Shown piece by piece: positions 16,533 through 25,084 of a stretch of DNA of 64,000 bases. Every line of letters begins with the position of its first letter. The first letter of the stretch is position 1. The DNA lies in the NCBI GenBank assembly GCA_947497315.1, contig CANMFX010000001.1, positions 124,001 to 188,000 on the forward strand, in the 5' to 3' direction. The notes beneath the pieces were generated by a model, which saw only the letters and a list, made by a program, of their open reading frames with translations, had not been told where the DNA came from and did no database searches. Both the position numbers and the translations under genes were made by a program. The stretch comes from an uncultured Sphingomonadaceae bacterium. GTDB lineage: Bacteria > Pseudomonadota > Alphaproteobacteria > Sphingomonadales > Sphingomonadaceae.

Positions 16533-17549
16533 ATGAATGAGATTCTGACCATATTTAGAGCATTGGCTGACCCTACGCGGATTCGAATCATGCTGTTGTT
16601 GCTCAAGATGGAGCTTGCAGTCGGCGAGCTCGCGCAAATCCTGGAGCAAAGCCAGCCTCGCATTTCTCGCCATATCCGGATTTTGGATGAAGCGGGCCTG
16701 GCAGAACGCCGAAAGGAAGGAAGCTGGGTTTTTCTTCGGCCTGGACAGGCCCCCGAGCTCGACGTCCTGCGCCGCCTTTTTCGCGCGAAAAATGTCGTAA
16801 CGTCAGAACAGGCCCTTAGTGATCAAGCGCAACTATCCCTCGTCCGCAAAGCGCGAGCTGAAATGGCCGAACGTTATTTTGAGGCTCATGCTGAGGAATG
16901 GGATGCCATCCGATCACTGCACCTGCCAGAAGACGATGTGGAACAGGCCATGCTCGCCTTGCTCAAAGATATCAATTTGGGGCATATGCTCGACATCGGT
17001 ACAGGTACAGGAAGGATGGTTGAACTTTTTGGACCAAATTCCGAAAAAGTCACGGCTCTCGACAAAAGTCCGGAAATGTTGCGCCTGGCGCGGGCAAAGA
17101 TATTGGGTGATAAAGCCGATCAGGCGGAACTGGCGAGCAAAACTGAACTGAAAATTGGCGATTTTAACAACCTGCCAATTGAAGACAATCAGGTGGACAG
17201 CGTCCTATTGCATCAAGTTCTACATTATGCACAGCATCCAGAAGCTGCTCTGGCAGAAGTATCGAGAGTGCTGCGTCATGGAGGAACGGTCATGATCGCA
17301 GATTTTGCACCGCATGACCGTGAAGAGCTGCGGTCCGCCCATGCACATGCACGGCTTGGCTTTTCCGATGACAGTATGAAACGCTGGTTCGCAGATTCTC
17401 AGATTGATATGGTGCAAAGCAGAACGCTTGATGGCGGCGAACTGACCGTCAAAATATGGGTGGGGCGCAAATCCGGCCTTTCACAAATTCATACCGGTAC
17501 TCGCACTGCATCTTCCACAAATATAAAACAAAAAAGAGCGACCTTATGA
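16533..17549 (+). CDS. ArsR-family regulator fused to a SAM-dependent methyltransferase domain (SahR-like)
   Basis: A 338-residue two-domain protein. Residues 1-90 form an ArsR winged helix (FRALADPTRIRIMLLLL, recognition helix QSQPRISRHIRIL). Residues 140-330 form a class I methyltransferase fold with motif I LDIGTGTGRMVELFG and a later VLRHGGTVMIADF. It heads metF-metH1-metH2, so the methyltransferase domain most likely senses S-adenosylhomocysteine or SAM. I start at ATG 16533 because the predicted transcript starts near 16530; an ATG at 16521 lies inside the operator and would need an earlier start site. No ribosome site is seen, so a near-leaderless mRNA is likely. Its stop overlaps metF (ATGA). 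Confidence 0.8.
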   Translation: MNEILTIFRALADPTRIRIMLLLLKMELAVGELAQILEQSQPRISRHIRILDEAGLAERRKEGSWVFLRPGQAPELDVLRRLFRAKNVVTSEQALSDQAQLSLVRKARAEMAERYFEAHAEEWDAIRSLHLPEDDVEQAMLALLKDINLGHMLDIGTGTGRMVELFGPNSEKVTALDKSPEMLRLARAKILGDKADQAELASKTELKIGDFNNLPIEDNQVDSVLLHQVLHYAQHPEAALAEVSRVLRHGGTVMIADFAPHDREELRSAHAHARLGFSDDSMKRWFADSQIDMVQSRTLDGGELTVKIWVGRKSGLSQIHTGTRTASSTNIKQKRATL

Positions 17550-18502
17550 CGGAACATACCAGACCTTTGGGCTTGAACGAACTGGAGGAAGCGAAACGGG
17601 CGTTGGACGTTCCATTATTTGCCGGATTGAGCGGTGATGCGGATGTTTCCTTTGAATTTTTTCCACCGAAATCGGAGAAAATGGAACAGACATTGTGGGA
17701 CAGTGTTGTGACCTTGGAACCGCTCAATCCCCGGTTTGTATCGGTAACCTATGGGGCTGGCGGCTCAACACGCGAACGAACCCATGCTACAGTGGCACGG
17801 ATTGCCAAAGAAACCCGCATTCCAGCAGCGGCACATTTGACCTGTGTTGGGGCAAGCAAGGCAGAGATTGCGGAAGTGGCGCAATCTTATTGGGAAGCCG
17901 GTGTGCGGCATATAGTTGCCCTGCGCGGAGACCCGCCAGCCGAAGGCCAGGCCTTCGAACCGCATCCTGAAGGATATAATAGTGCCGCGGAATTGGTTGC
18001 AGGGCTTAAGGACATTGCCCCCTTTGAGATTTCGGTGGCGGCCTATCCGGAAACGCATCCGGAGGCCAATTGTCCGCAGAGCGACCTCGACAATCTGAAG
18101 CGCAAGCTGGATGCCGGTGCAAGCCGGGCAATTACGCAGTTTTTCTTTACCGCAGAAGCTTTTTTCCGGTTCCGGGACGCAGCAGGAGCGGCGGGAATTG
18201 ATGCCGAACTGGTCCCCGGTATTTTGCCCGTATCTAATGTTGCCCAGACGCGGAAGTTTGCGGGTATGTGCGGCGCCGAGATCCCGATGTGGATGAATGA
18301 TTTGTTTGAAGGCCTGGATGACCACCCCTCCGCCCGCCAACTGATCGCGGCCACCGTCGCAGCGGAACTCTGCCGCAAACTTTACGCCGGCGGCGTCCGC
18401 CAGTTCCATTTCTACACGCTCAACCGTGCGGAGCTGAGCTACGCGATCTGCCATCTGCTCGGCAAACGCCCGTCCGGCGCAGCACAGGAGAAGGCGGCAT
18501 GA
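17546..18502 (+). CDS. metF: 5,10-methylenetetrahydrofolate reductase
   Basis: Flavoenzyme that makes 5-methyl-THF for methionine synthase. The 318-residue protein shows SFEFFPPKS at the barrel start, TYGAGGSTR, LTCVG, RGDPP and the C-terminal HFYTLNRAEL. I chose ATG 17546, overlapping the regulator stop, over an upstream in-frame start since that extension only re-reads the regulator 3' end. The next gene, the homocysteine-binding half of MetH, begins 4 bases before its stop. Confidence 0.96.
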   Translation: MTEHTRPLGLNELEEAKRALDVPLFAGLSGDADVSFEFFPPKSEKMEQTLWDSVVTLEPLNPRFVSVTYGAGGSTRERTHATVARIAKETRIPAAAHLTCVGASKAEIAEVAQSYWEAGVRHIVALRGDPPAEGQAFEPHPEGYNSAAELVAGLKDIAPFEISVAAYPETHPEANCPQSDLDNLKRKLDAGASRAITQFFFTAEAFFRFRDAAGAAGIDAELVPGILPVSNVAQTRKFAGMCGAEIPMWMNDLFEGLDDHPSARQLIAATVAAELCRKLYAGGVRQFHFYTLNRAELSYAICHLLGKRPSGAAQEKAA

Positions 18503-19560
18503 CGAGACCCGGCGAACAGCTCCGCGCTCTCGCGGCAGAACGCATCCTGGTATTTGACGGCGGTTACGGCACCGCGATCCAGAATCACGGCCTTGGCGAG
18601 CGCGATTATCGCGGCACACTGGAACTGACCGATGACCAGAAAGGCAATAACGACCTGCTCAGCCTGACGCGTCCGGATATTATTGAAGGCATTCATACCG
18701 CCTATCTGGAAGCAGGCGCGGATATTGTCGAAACCAATACGTTCAGCTCGACCGAGATCAGCCAGGCCGATTATGGCTGCGAACATCTGGTCAGGGATAT
18801 CAACATTAAATCGGCCGAAATTGCACGCCGGGCCTGCGACAAGGCCGAGGCCAAAGACGGCAAGAAACGCTTTGTGGCTGGTTCCATCGGCCCGACCAAC
18901 AAGACATTGTCGCTTTCTCCTGATGTCAACGACCCCGGCTTTCGCGAGATTGATTTTGACTATCTGAAAGGCGTCTATCGCGAGCAATGTGATGCCCTAG
19001 TCGAAGGCGGTGTCGATTTTCTGTTGATCGAAACGATCTTCGATACGCTCAATGCAAAATGCGCAGGTATGGCCGCACAGGAAGCGGCCGAAGCCAGTGG
19101 CCGCGATGTGCCGTTGATGATCTCTATGACGCTGACTGACCTTTCCGGCCGCAATCTGTCAGGCCACACGGTGGAGGCGTTCTGGCACGCGGTGCGCCAC
19201 CTGAAACCGCTGACTATCGGCCTTAATTGTTCCTTTGGCGCTGACCAGCTGCGCCCGCATCTCGCGATGTTGGCGAAAGAAGCCGATACGCTGATCATGG
19301 CCTACCCCAATGCTGGCCTGCCTAATGAACTGGGCGAGTATGACGAATTGCCGGATGAAACCGCTGCGCTAATTGGCGAGTGGCTGGGTGCCAATGATTC
19401 TGGGGGCCTGGTCAATATCGTTGGCGGCTGTTGCGGCACAACGCCCGAGCATATCGCCGCCATTGCCAAAGCGGTCGAGAGCGCCCAACCACGCGCGGCG
19501 GCTTCCCCGGCTGTCCAAACTCGCCTGTCCGGCCTTGAACCTTTCACGATGGCTGCCTGA
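18499..19560 (+). CDS. metH: Methionine synthase N-terminal module (homocysteine S-methyltransferase)
   Basis: A 353-residue protein equal to the first domain of cobalamin-dependent MetH. It opens with [13 protein letters not shown] and carries the zinc-binding cysteines in LNCSFG and GGCCGTTP, which activate homocysteine. The rest of MetH is encoded by the next gene; together 353 + 876 residues equal the length of the one-piece enzyme (E. coli 1227). Its ATG overlaps the metF stop. A clean gene split, not a frameshift: there is a proper stop, a 37-base gap and a new start. Confidence 0.95.
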   Translation: MTRPGEQLRALAAERILVFDGGYGTAIQNHGLGERDYRGTLELTDDQKGNNDLLSLTRPDIIEGIHTAYLEAGADIVETNTFSSTEISQADYGCEHLVRDINIKSAEIARRACDKAEAKDGKKRFVAGSIGPTNKTLSLSPDVNDPGFREIDFDYLKGVYREQCDALVEGGVDFLLIETIFDTLNAKCAGMAAQEAAEASGRDVPLMISMTLTDLSGRNLSGHTVEAFWHAVRHLKPLTIGLNCSFGADQLRPHLAMLAKEADTLIMAYPNAGLPNELGEYDELPDETAALIGEWLGANDSGGLVNIVGGCCGTTPEHIAAIAKAVESAQPRAAASPAVQTRLSGLEPFTMAA

Positions 19561-19597
19561 CCTGTTCAGCGGCGGCCCTGCAAAAGAAAATCTGTAA

Positions 19598-22228
19598 ATG
19601 ACCACACCCCCTTCCTCCGCGCAATTCGTCAATATTGGCGAGCGTACCAATGTCACCGGTTCCGCGCGGTTCAAGAAGCTCATCCTCAATGATGATTATG
19701 AAGCCGCAGTGGAAGTGGCGCGCCAGCAGGTCGAAAATGGCGCGCAGATTATCGACGTGAATATGGACGAAGGCTTGCTCGACGCGGAACACGCGATGAC
19801 GACCTTCCTCAAGCTCATCTCTGCCGAACCCGATATCGCCCGCGTACCGGTGATGATCGACAGTTCCAAATGGTCGGTGATCGAAGCCGGCCTGAAATGT
19901 GTCTCGGGTAAACCGATCGTCAATTCCATCTCGATGAAGGAAGGCGAAGAGGAATTTCTGAAATATGCCCGGAAATGCATGGCTTATGGCGCAGCCGTAG
20001 TTGTCATGGCTTTTGATGAAACCGGTCAGGCCGATACCAAGGAACGCAAGGTCGAGATTTGCGAACGCGCTTACAAACTGCTTACCGGCATCGGCTTTCC
20101 ACCCGAGGACATAATTTTCGACCCCAATGTGTTCGCGGTGGCGACCGGAATAGACGAGCATCGCCGCTACGGGCTGGATTTCATCGAAGCGGTGGCCGAA
20201 ATCAAGGCACGCTGCCCGCACGTGCATTTTTCGGGCGGCCTATCCAACCTGTCTTTCAGTTTTCGCGGCAACGAATCGGTACGCCGGGCTATGCACAGCG
20301 TCTTTCTCTATCACGCCATCCCCGCCGGGCTCGACATGGCCATCGTCAATGCCGGTCAGCTGGATATTTATGACGATATCGATCCCGTGCTGCGCGAACA
20401 TTGCGAAGATGTCATTCTCGACCGGGAACCGAAAGATGGCGGCGACGCGACAGACAGGCTGATCACGCTGGCCGAGACATTCCGCGGTACCGACAAGGCG
20501 GCGGAAAAAGCCGCTGCCGAATGGCGGGGCTATGATGTGGTCAAGCGGCTGGAACATGCGCTGGTCAAGGGCATTGATGCCCATATTATCGAAGATACCG
20601 AAGAAATGCGGGTGTCCGTCAAGGATGCTGGTGGGCGGCCAATTGAGGTCATCGAAGGTCCTTTAATGGACGGCATGAACGTCGTCGGGGACTTGTTCGG
20701 ATCCGGAAAAATGTTCCTGCCGCAAGTGGTGAAGTCCGCGCGCGTAATGAAAAAGGCCGTCGCCCATCTCTTCCCCTATATCGAGGCGGAAAAGGAAGAA
20801 GGCGCCAAAGGCAAAGGCAAGATCATCATGGCGACCGTCAAGGGCGATGTGCATGATATTGGCAAGAATATCGTTGGTGTCGTACTGCAGTGTAATGGCT
20901 TTGAAGTGATCGATCTCGGCGTGATGGTACCTTGGACGGACATATTGAAAGCCGCCAATGAAAATGACGCGGACATGATCGGCTTGTCCGGTCTGATCAC
21001 CCCGTCGCTCGACGAGATGGTCACCGTTTCCGAAGAAATGGAACGCGCCAAAATGACGATGCCTCTGCTTATCGGCGGGGCGACGACATCGAAAACCCAC
21101 ACCGCCTTGCGCATTGAACCGGCTTATTCCGGTCCGACCGTTTATGTGCTCGATGCGAGCCGCGCCGTCGGTGTCGCCTCCCAACTGGTCAGCGACACGC
21201 AGGCGGAAGGTTTTATCGCTAGCACCCGCGAAGATTACGAGCAGGTTCGCCAAGCGCGAGCAGGCAAAACAGCCAAGAAGCTCGCAACGCTGGATCAAGC
21301 CCGCGCCAATGGTGCGGATATCAACATGGGCCAGAAAGCACCCGCTCCGAAAAAACCTGGACTGCATATCTATGAAGACTGGGACCTCGCCGAGCTGCGC
21401 GACTATATCGACTGGACCCCGTTTTTTCGCGCGTGGGAACTTGCCGGCACCTACCCCGCCATCCTGACAGACGAAGTGGTTGGAGAAAGCGCAAGCGATT
21501 TGTTCAAAGACGCGCAAGTGATGCTCGACAAAATTATCGAGGAAAAATGGCTGACCGCCAAAGGTGTCGCTGGCCTGTGGCGGGCGCGGCGAGACGGCGA
21601 TGATATCATGGTGTCGCCGGAAAACGAGGAAATCGCCCTCCCCATGTTGCGCCAGCAAGTCAGCAAGCGATCGGGCAAATCAAACAACTGCCTCGCCGAT
21701 TTTATCGACACATCCGACGACTGGATAGGCGGCTTTGCGGTGACGGCCGGTCACGGCATTGATGAACATGTCGCGCGCTTTGAAGCCGACAAGGATGACT
21801 ATAACAGCATCCTGTTGAAAGCACTGGCCGACCGGCTGGCCGAGGCCTTTGCCGAGCGGATGCACGAACATGTGCGCAAGGACCTTTGGGGTTATGCGGC
21901 TGACGAGGATCTGGACAATAAATCTCTGATCAAGGAACAATATCAGGGCATCCGCCCCGCCCCGGGCTATCCTGCCTGTCCGGACCACAGCTTAAAACCC
22001 ATCCTGTTCGATATGCTGGATGCGACCACACATACCGGTCTGGAACTCACCAGCAGTTTTGCGATGACGCCAACGGCCGCCGTATCCGGTTTCTATTTCG
22101 CCCACCCGCAAGCCGATTATTTCGGCGTGGCGCGGATAAGTGAAGATCAGGTTGAGGATTATGCTGATCGGCGCGGTGTCTCGCTGGACCGGGCGCGGCA
22201 GTGGTTGCGCCCCAATCTGAACGAATAA
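19598..22228 (+). CDS. metH: Methionine synthase C-terminal module (folate, cobalamin and SAM domains)
   Basis: An 876-residue protein covering the remaining three MetH modules. First is the pterin-binding barrel ([16 protein letters not shown], then DVNMDEG). Next is the cobalamin domain with D417-V-H419-DI-G422, where the His binds cobalt. Last is the SAM-binding reactivation domain with [12 protein letters not shown]. It methylates homocysteine held by the partner protein. Starts 37 bases after the first module. No cobalamin riboswitch is seen, and control probably comes from the palindrome at 16501. Confidence 0.96.
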   Translation: MTTPPSSAQFVNIGERTNVTGSARFKKLILNDDYEAAVEVARQQVENGAQIIDVNMDEGLLDAEHAMTTFLKLISAEPDIARVPVMIDSSKWSVIEAGLKCVSGKPIVNSISMKEGEEEFLKYARKCMAYGAAVVVMAFDETGQADTKERKVEICERAYKLLTGIGFPPEDIIFDPNVFAVATGIDEHRRYGLDFIEAVAEIKARCPHVHFSGGLSNLSFSFRGNESVRRAMHSVFLYHAIPAGLDMAIVNAGQLDIYDDIDPVLREHCEDVILDREPKDGGDATDRLITLAETFRGTDKAAEKAAAEWRGYDVVKRLEHALVKGIDAHIIEDTEEMRVSVKDAGGRPIEVIEGPLMDGMNVVGDLFGSGKMFLPQVVKSARVMKKAVAHLFPYIEAEKEEGAKGKGKIIMATVKGDVHDIGKNIVGVVLQCNGFEVIDLGVMVPWTDILKAANENDADMIGLSGLITPSLDEMVTVSEEMERAKMTMPLLIGGATTSKTHTALRIEPAYSGPTVYVLDASRAVGVASQLVSDTQAEGFIASTREDYEQVRQARAGKTAKKLATLDQARANGADINMGQKAPAPKKPGLHIYEDWDLAELRDYIDWTPFFRAWELAGTYPAILTDEVVGESASDLFKDAQVMLDKIIEEKWLTAKGVAGLWRARRDGDDIMVSPENEEIALPMLRQQVSKRSGKSNNCLADFIDTSDDWIGGFAVTAGHGIDEHVARFEADKDDYNSILLKALADRLAEAFAERMHEHVRKDLWGYAADEDLDNKSLIKEQYQGIRPAPGYPACPDHSLKPILFDMLDATTHTGLELTSSFAMTPTAAVSGFYFAHPQADYFGVARISEDQVEDYADRRGVSLDRARQWLRPNLNE

Positions 22229-22375
22229 CGACCGGGTTGAGGCTAGGTTTGGGCCGTTAACTTATCGCCGCTGTAATGACGCACTCTGGGACAGCATGAT
22301 CCCGGATATTGTTTTGAAACGCGCTCCACTTTATGGAAAAACTGAAATAACCCGCGTTTTTCAGGAGCTTCGTAC

Positions 22376-23320
22376 GTGAGATTTTCGGTCCCAACCCTTA
22401 TTGCAGGCCTTTTGGCTGTCGCCAACAGCGCGGCAGCGCTCGCACAGGATAGCGCGCCGTTTACGGTCGCGGAAAACGGACAGGGCTTTTACAGCCTGTC
22501 AGAGGCGGTCGAAGCCATTGGCGCGCGCCGCGGAACTATTGTCATCGCACCTGGTGCCTATGGTGATTGCGCAGTGCAGACCGAAGGCCAGATCACCTAT
22601 CGCGCGGCCGTTGCCGGACAAGCCATATTTGATGGCGGGATTTGCGAAGGCAAGGCATCATTGGTGCTGCGCGGACGGGCGGCTGTAGTGGACGGCATCA
22701 TCTTTCAGAACCAGCGCGTGCCAGATGGCAATGGCGCAGGCATCCGGCTGGAACGCGGCAATCTGACCATCACCAATGCGCTGTTCCGCAATAGCGAACA
22801 GGGATTGCTCACCGCCGATGATGCCAGTGGCAGCATTGTCATTGACCGTTCCACTTTCCAGCGGCTGGGCCGCTGTGACCGCGGGCTTTCCTGTGCGCAC
22901 AGCATCTATATTGGCGATTACGGCTCACTCAGTGTGACCAACAGCCGTTTCGAAAAAGGCAGCGGCGGGCATTATGTCAAAAGCCGCGCACCGCGCATCA
23001 CCGTGACCAATAGCAGTTTTGACGATACGCAGGGCCGCACCACCAATTACATGATCGACCTGCCCGCCGGTGCATCTGGCGTTATCAGCGGCAATGTGTT
23101 CGTGCAGGGCCAGAACAAGGAAAACTGGAGCGCCTTTATCGCCGTCGCTGCCGAGGGCAAAAAACACAGCGCCGCCGGTCTCAACATCCATTCAAACAGC
23201 GCTTCTCTCGCCAAAGGCGTCGAACGCAACACCTGGTTTGTTGCCGACTGGAGCGGTGACCAGATGCGTATCGCGAATAACCGGCTGGGCCGGGGCCTGA
23301 CCCGTTACGAACGGCGTTAA
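22376..23320 (+). CDS. Exported right-handed beta-helix protein
   Basis: A 314-residue protein starting at GTG 22376 with a good CAGGAG site. The signal peptide (about 1-23, ending AALAQ) is followed by repeated strand turns typical of parallel beta-helix proteins: GAGIRLERGNLTITNALFRN, GSIVIDRSTF, GSLSVTNSRFEKG, RITVTNSSFDD. Such folds bind or cleave polysaccharides, but no lyase catalytic set is evident. It is not linked to other carbohydrate genes; 147 quiet bases separate it from metH, and it ends 7 bases before a convergent gene. Confidence 0.7.
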   Translation: MRFSVPTLIAGLLAVANSAAALAQDSAPFTVAENGQGFYSLSEAVEAIGARRGTIVIAPGAYGDCAVQTEGQITYRAAVAGQAIFDGGICEGKASLVLRGRAAVVDGIIFQNQRVPDGNGAGIRLERGNLTITNALFRNSEQGLLTADDASGSIVIDRSTFQRLGRCDRGLSCAHSIYIGDYGSLSVTNSRFEKGSGGHYVKSRAPRITVTNSSFDDTQGRTTNYMIDLPAGASGVISGNVFVQGQNKENWSAFIAVAAEGKKHSAAGLNIHSNSASLAKGVERNTWFVADWSGDQMRIANNRLGRGLTRYERR

Positions 23321-23327
23321 TTCAAAA

Positions 23328-25001
23328 CTACTCGCAACTGTCCCCGGTGCCGCCGTCAATATCCAGACAGCGGCCGTCAAACTCGCCTTCGGGAACATCA
23401 AGGCCGATGATCGCGGCCAGAGTCGGGGCGATATCAACCGTCTGTACCGCCAGTGGCTGTTCAAAATGACTTATGCCCTTGCACCAGAACAGGATTGGTA
23501 CACGCCGGTCATATTCCCACGGGCTGCCATGGGTCGCAACATAGCCGCGCATAGCTGTGGCAATCGGAGTCACCGCTTTTTTCAGCAGCACAATGAAATC
23601 ACCGGACCGGTCCGGATGAAAAGAGGCGCGCGCTCTTTCCTCCATAGTCCATTCCTGAACCGGTCCCTGCGGCATCGGCATGGCGGCGAGATCCGCCCCG
23701 TCAAACACGGCATGAACCTGGGGGTGATTACGTATCTGTTTGATCGCCTCGCCCTTCACCCTGGCCCTGGTATCGGCATCCAGCGCCAGACTGACATAAT
23801 AGTCACCGAACGGGCTGTCGGCATAAAGCACCGGTTCTTCATCGGTCAGGGACAGCGCCTGCTTGACCTGTACGCCAATGTCTTTTGCATTCAGCTTGGC
23901 ATCAACCCGCTGGGCCTTTGGCGCGCCCTGCTGTTTCAGACGTTCCGGCAAGTCATGGCCGCCATGGTCGGCCGTAAGAACGACCAGATAGTCGCGCTCC
24001 ATCTCGTCCAGCGCATCGAAAAACTGTCCCAGATTTTTATCCAGCTCGGACAGGTTGATGCACATCTCGACTCCGCCGGTGCCAAAGGCATGACCGACAT
24101 AATCCGTTGCGGAGAGTCCGATATTCAGGACATCGGTAAATTCAAACGTACCAAGCCGCTCATCCTGAACCATTTTTGCCGCCAGCGCCAATATCGCGGC
24201 ATCAAAATCGGGGGACGCGCGGAAGATCGAGGCACCATTTTCAGGGCGCTGGAACCGGTAGGTGCCCACGGCATTCTCCGTGCTCAGCGGGATTGCCCGG
24301 TTGCGAGCCTCGCAATGGGCAGGCACTACTATGGGTGGACGCGGCCGGGCGAGCATTGCCTTGAGATCCGCGTTGAATTTGGCAAGCGCGGGCAGCATCA
24401 GGCCGTCTTGCTTGGTTTCAAATCCTTCCCCGCGCCACCAGAATATCATGTCCGGCGCATTGCCGCCCATCATCAAGGCCGAACGATCTTTGCCTGCCAC
24501 CGCCATATTGCGGGAATCAGGTGATAATGTCTTCAACCGCTCGCCCAATGTCGGCACCAGCAGATGCCAAGCCGACGCCACATAGTCGCCCTGCGTCGCG
24601 GCGGTAATGCTGCCAAAACTTGTGCCTTCAATCCGCTCATCTTCAGCGCAATAGATTGTTTTGTCATCACGCTTTACGCCCAGGTCGATCCAGTTATTCG
24701 CTATGATGCCAGCGCGGCCGGGATGAACGCCGGTCATGATTGTCGCATGCCCGGGACAGGTTTCGGTCGCGGCATGTCCCTGATATCCCGATGGGAATAC
24801 CGCACCGCTGGCCAGCCGTTTCAGACCGCCGGTAAAGGTACTGCGATATTCGCTGAACAGATCGGACGAAAACTGGTCCACCGATATGGCTATGACCAGT
24901 TTCGGCCTGCCGGCTTGTTCTTCGCTGTGATCTTCGGCATTGGCCGCGGCGGAAATTGCGATAAAAGCTATGAATACTGTAACATATTTTATGACGCGCA
25001 C
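23328..25001 (-). CDS. Exported alkaline phosphatase superfamily protein (PafA / type I phosphodiesterase class)
   Basis: A 557-residue periplasmic metallo-phosphatase or phosphodiesterase. I start at GTG 25001 because GGGGAT lies just before it and the following residues MRVIKYVTVFIAFIAISAAANA are a classic signal peptide; the longer in-frame version hides this. Two-zinc site elements are visible: VDQFSSDLF, the nucleophile region ATETCPGHATIMTG and LTADHGGHDLPE. Overall order matches phosphate-irrepressible PafA-like enzymes, but substrate class (monoester or diester) cannot be told. It ends 7 bases from the beta-helix gene and is divergent from the scsB-like gene. Confidence 0.8.
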   Translation of the reverse strand: MRVIKYVTVFIAFIAISAAANAEDHSEEQAGRPKLVIAISVDQFSSDLFSEYRSTFTGGLKRLASGAVFPSGYQGHAATETCPGHATIMTGVHPGRAGIIANNWIDLGVKRDDKTIYCAEDERIEGTSFGSITAATQGDYVASAWHLLVPTLGERLKTLSPDSRNMAVAGKDRSALMMGGNAPDMIFWWRGEGFETKQDGLMLPALAKFNADLKAMLARPRPPIVVPAHCEARNRAIPLSTENAVGTYRFQRPENGASIFRASPDFDAAILALAAKMVQDERLGTFEFTDVLNIGLSATDYVGHAFGTGGVEMCINLSELDKNLGQFFDALDEMERDYLVVLTADHGGHDLPERLKQQGAPKAQRVDAKLNAKDIGVQVKQALSLTDEEPVLYADSPFGDYYVSLALDADTRARVKGEAIKQIRNHPQVHAVFDGADLAAMPMPQGPVQEWTMEERARASFHPDRSGDFIVLLKKAVTPIATAMRGYVATHGSPWEYDRRVPILFWCKGISHFEQPLAVQTVDIAPTLAAIIGLDVPEGEFDGRCLDIDGGTGDSCE

Positions 25002-25084
25002 GAATAATCCCCATGGTATAAAGCGGCTATGGCAAGAGAGCCCCGGATAGCCTAACAGCGTTAAAGACAAAATGGTGAGTTTTT

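Noticed and set aside
23466-24524. Plus-strand frame of about 350 codons opposite the phosphatase-family gene
   Set aside because: It is antisense to an exported protein with clear motifs and has no plausible signal or fold.
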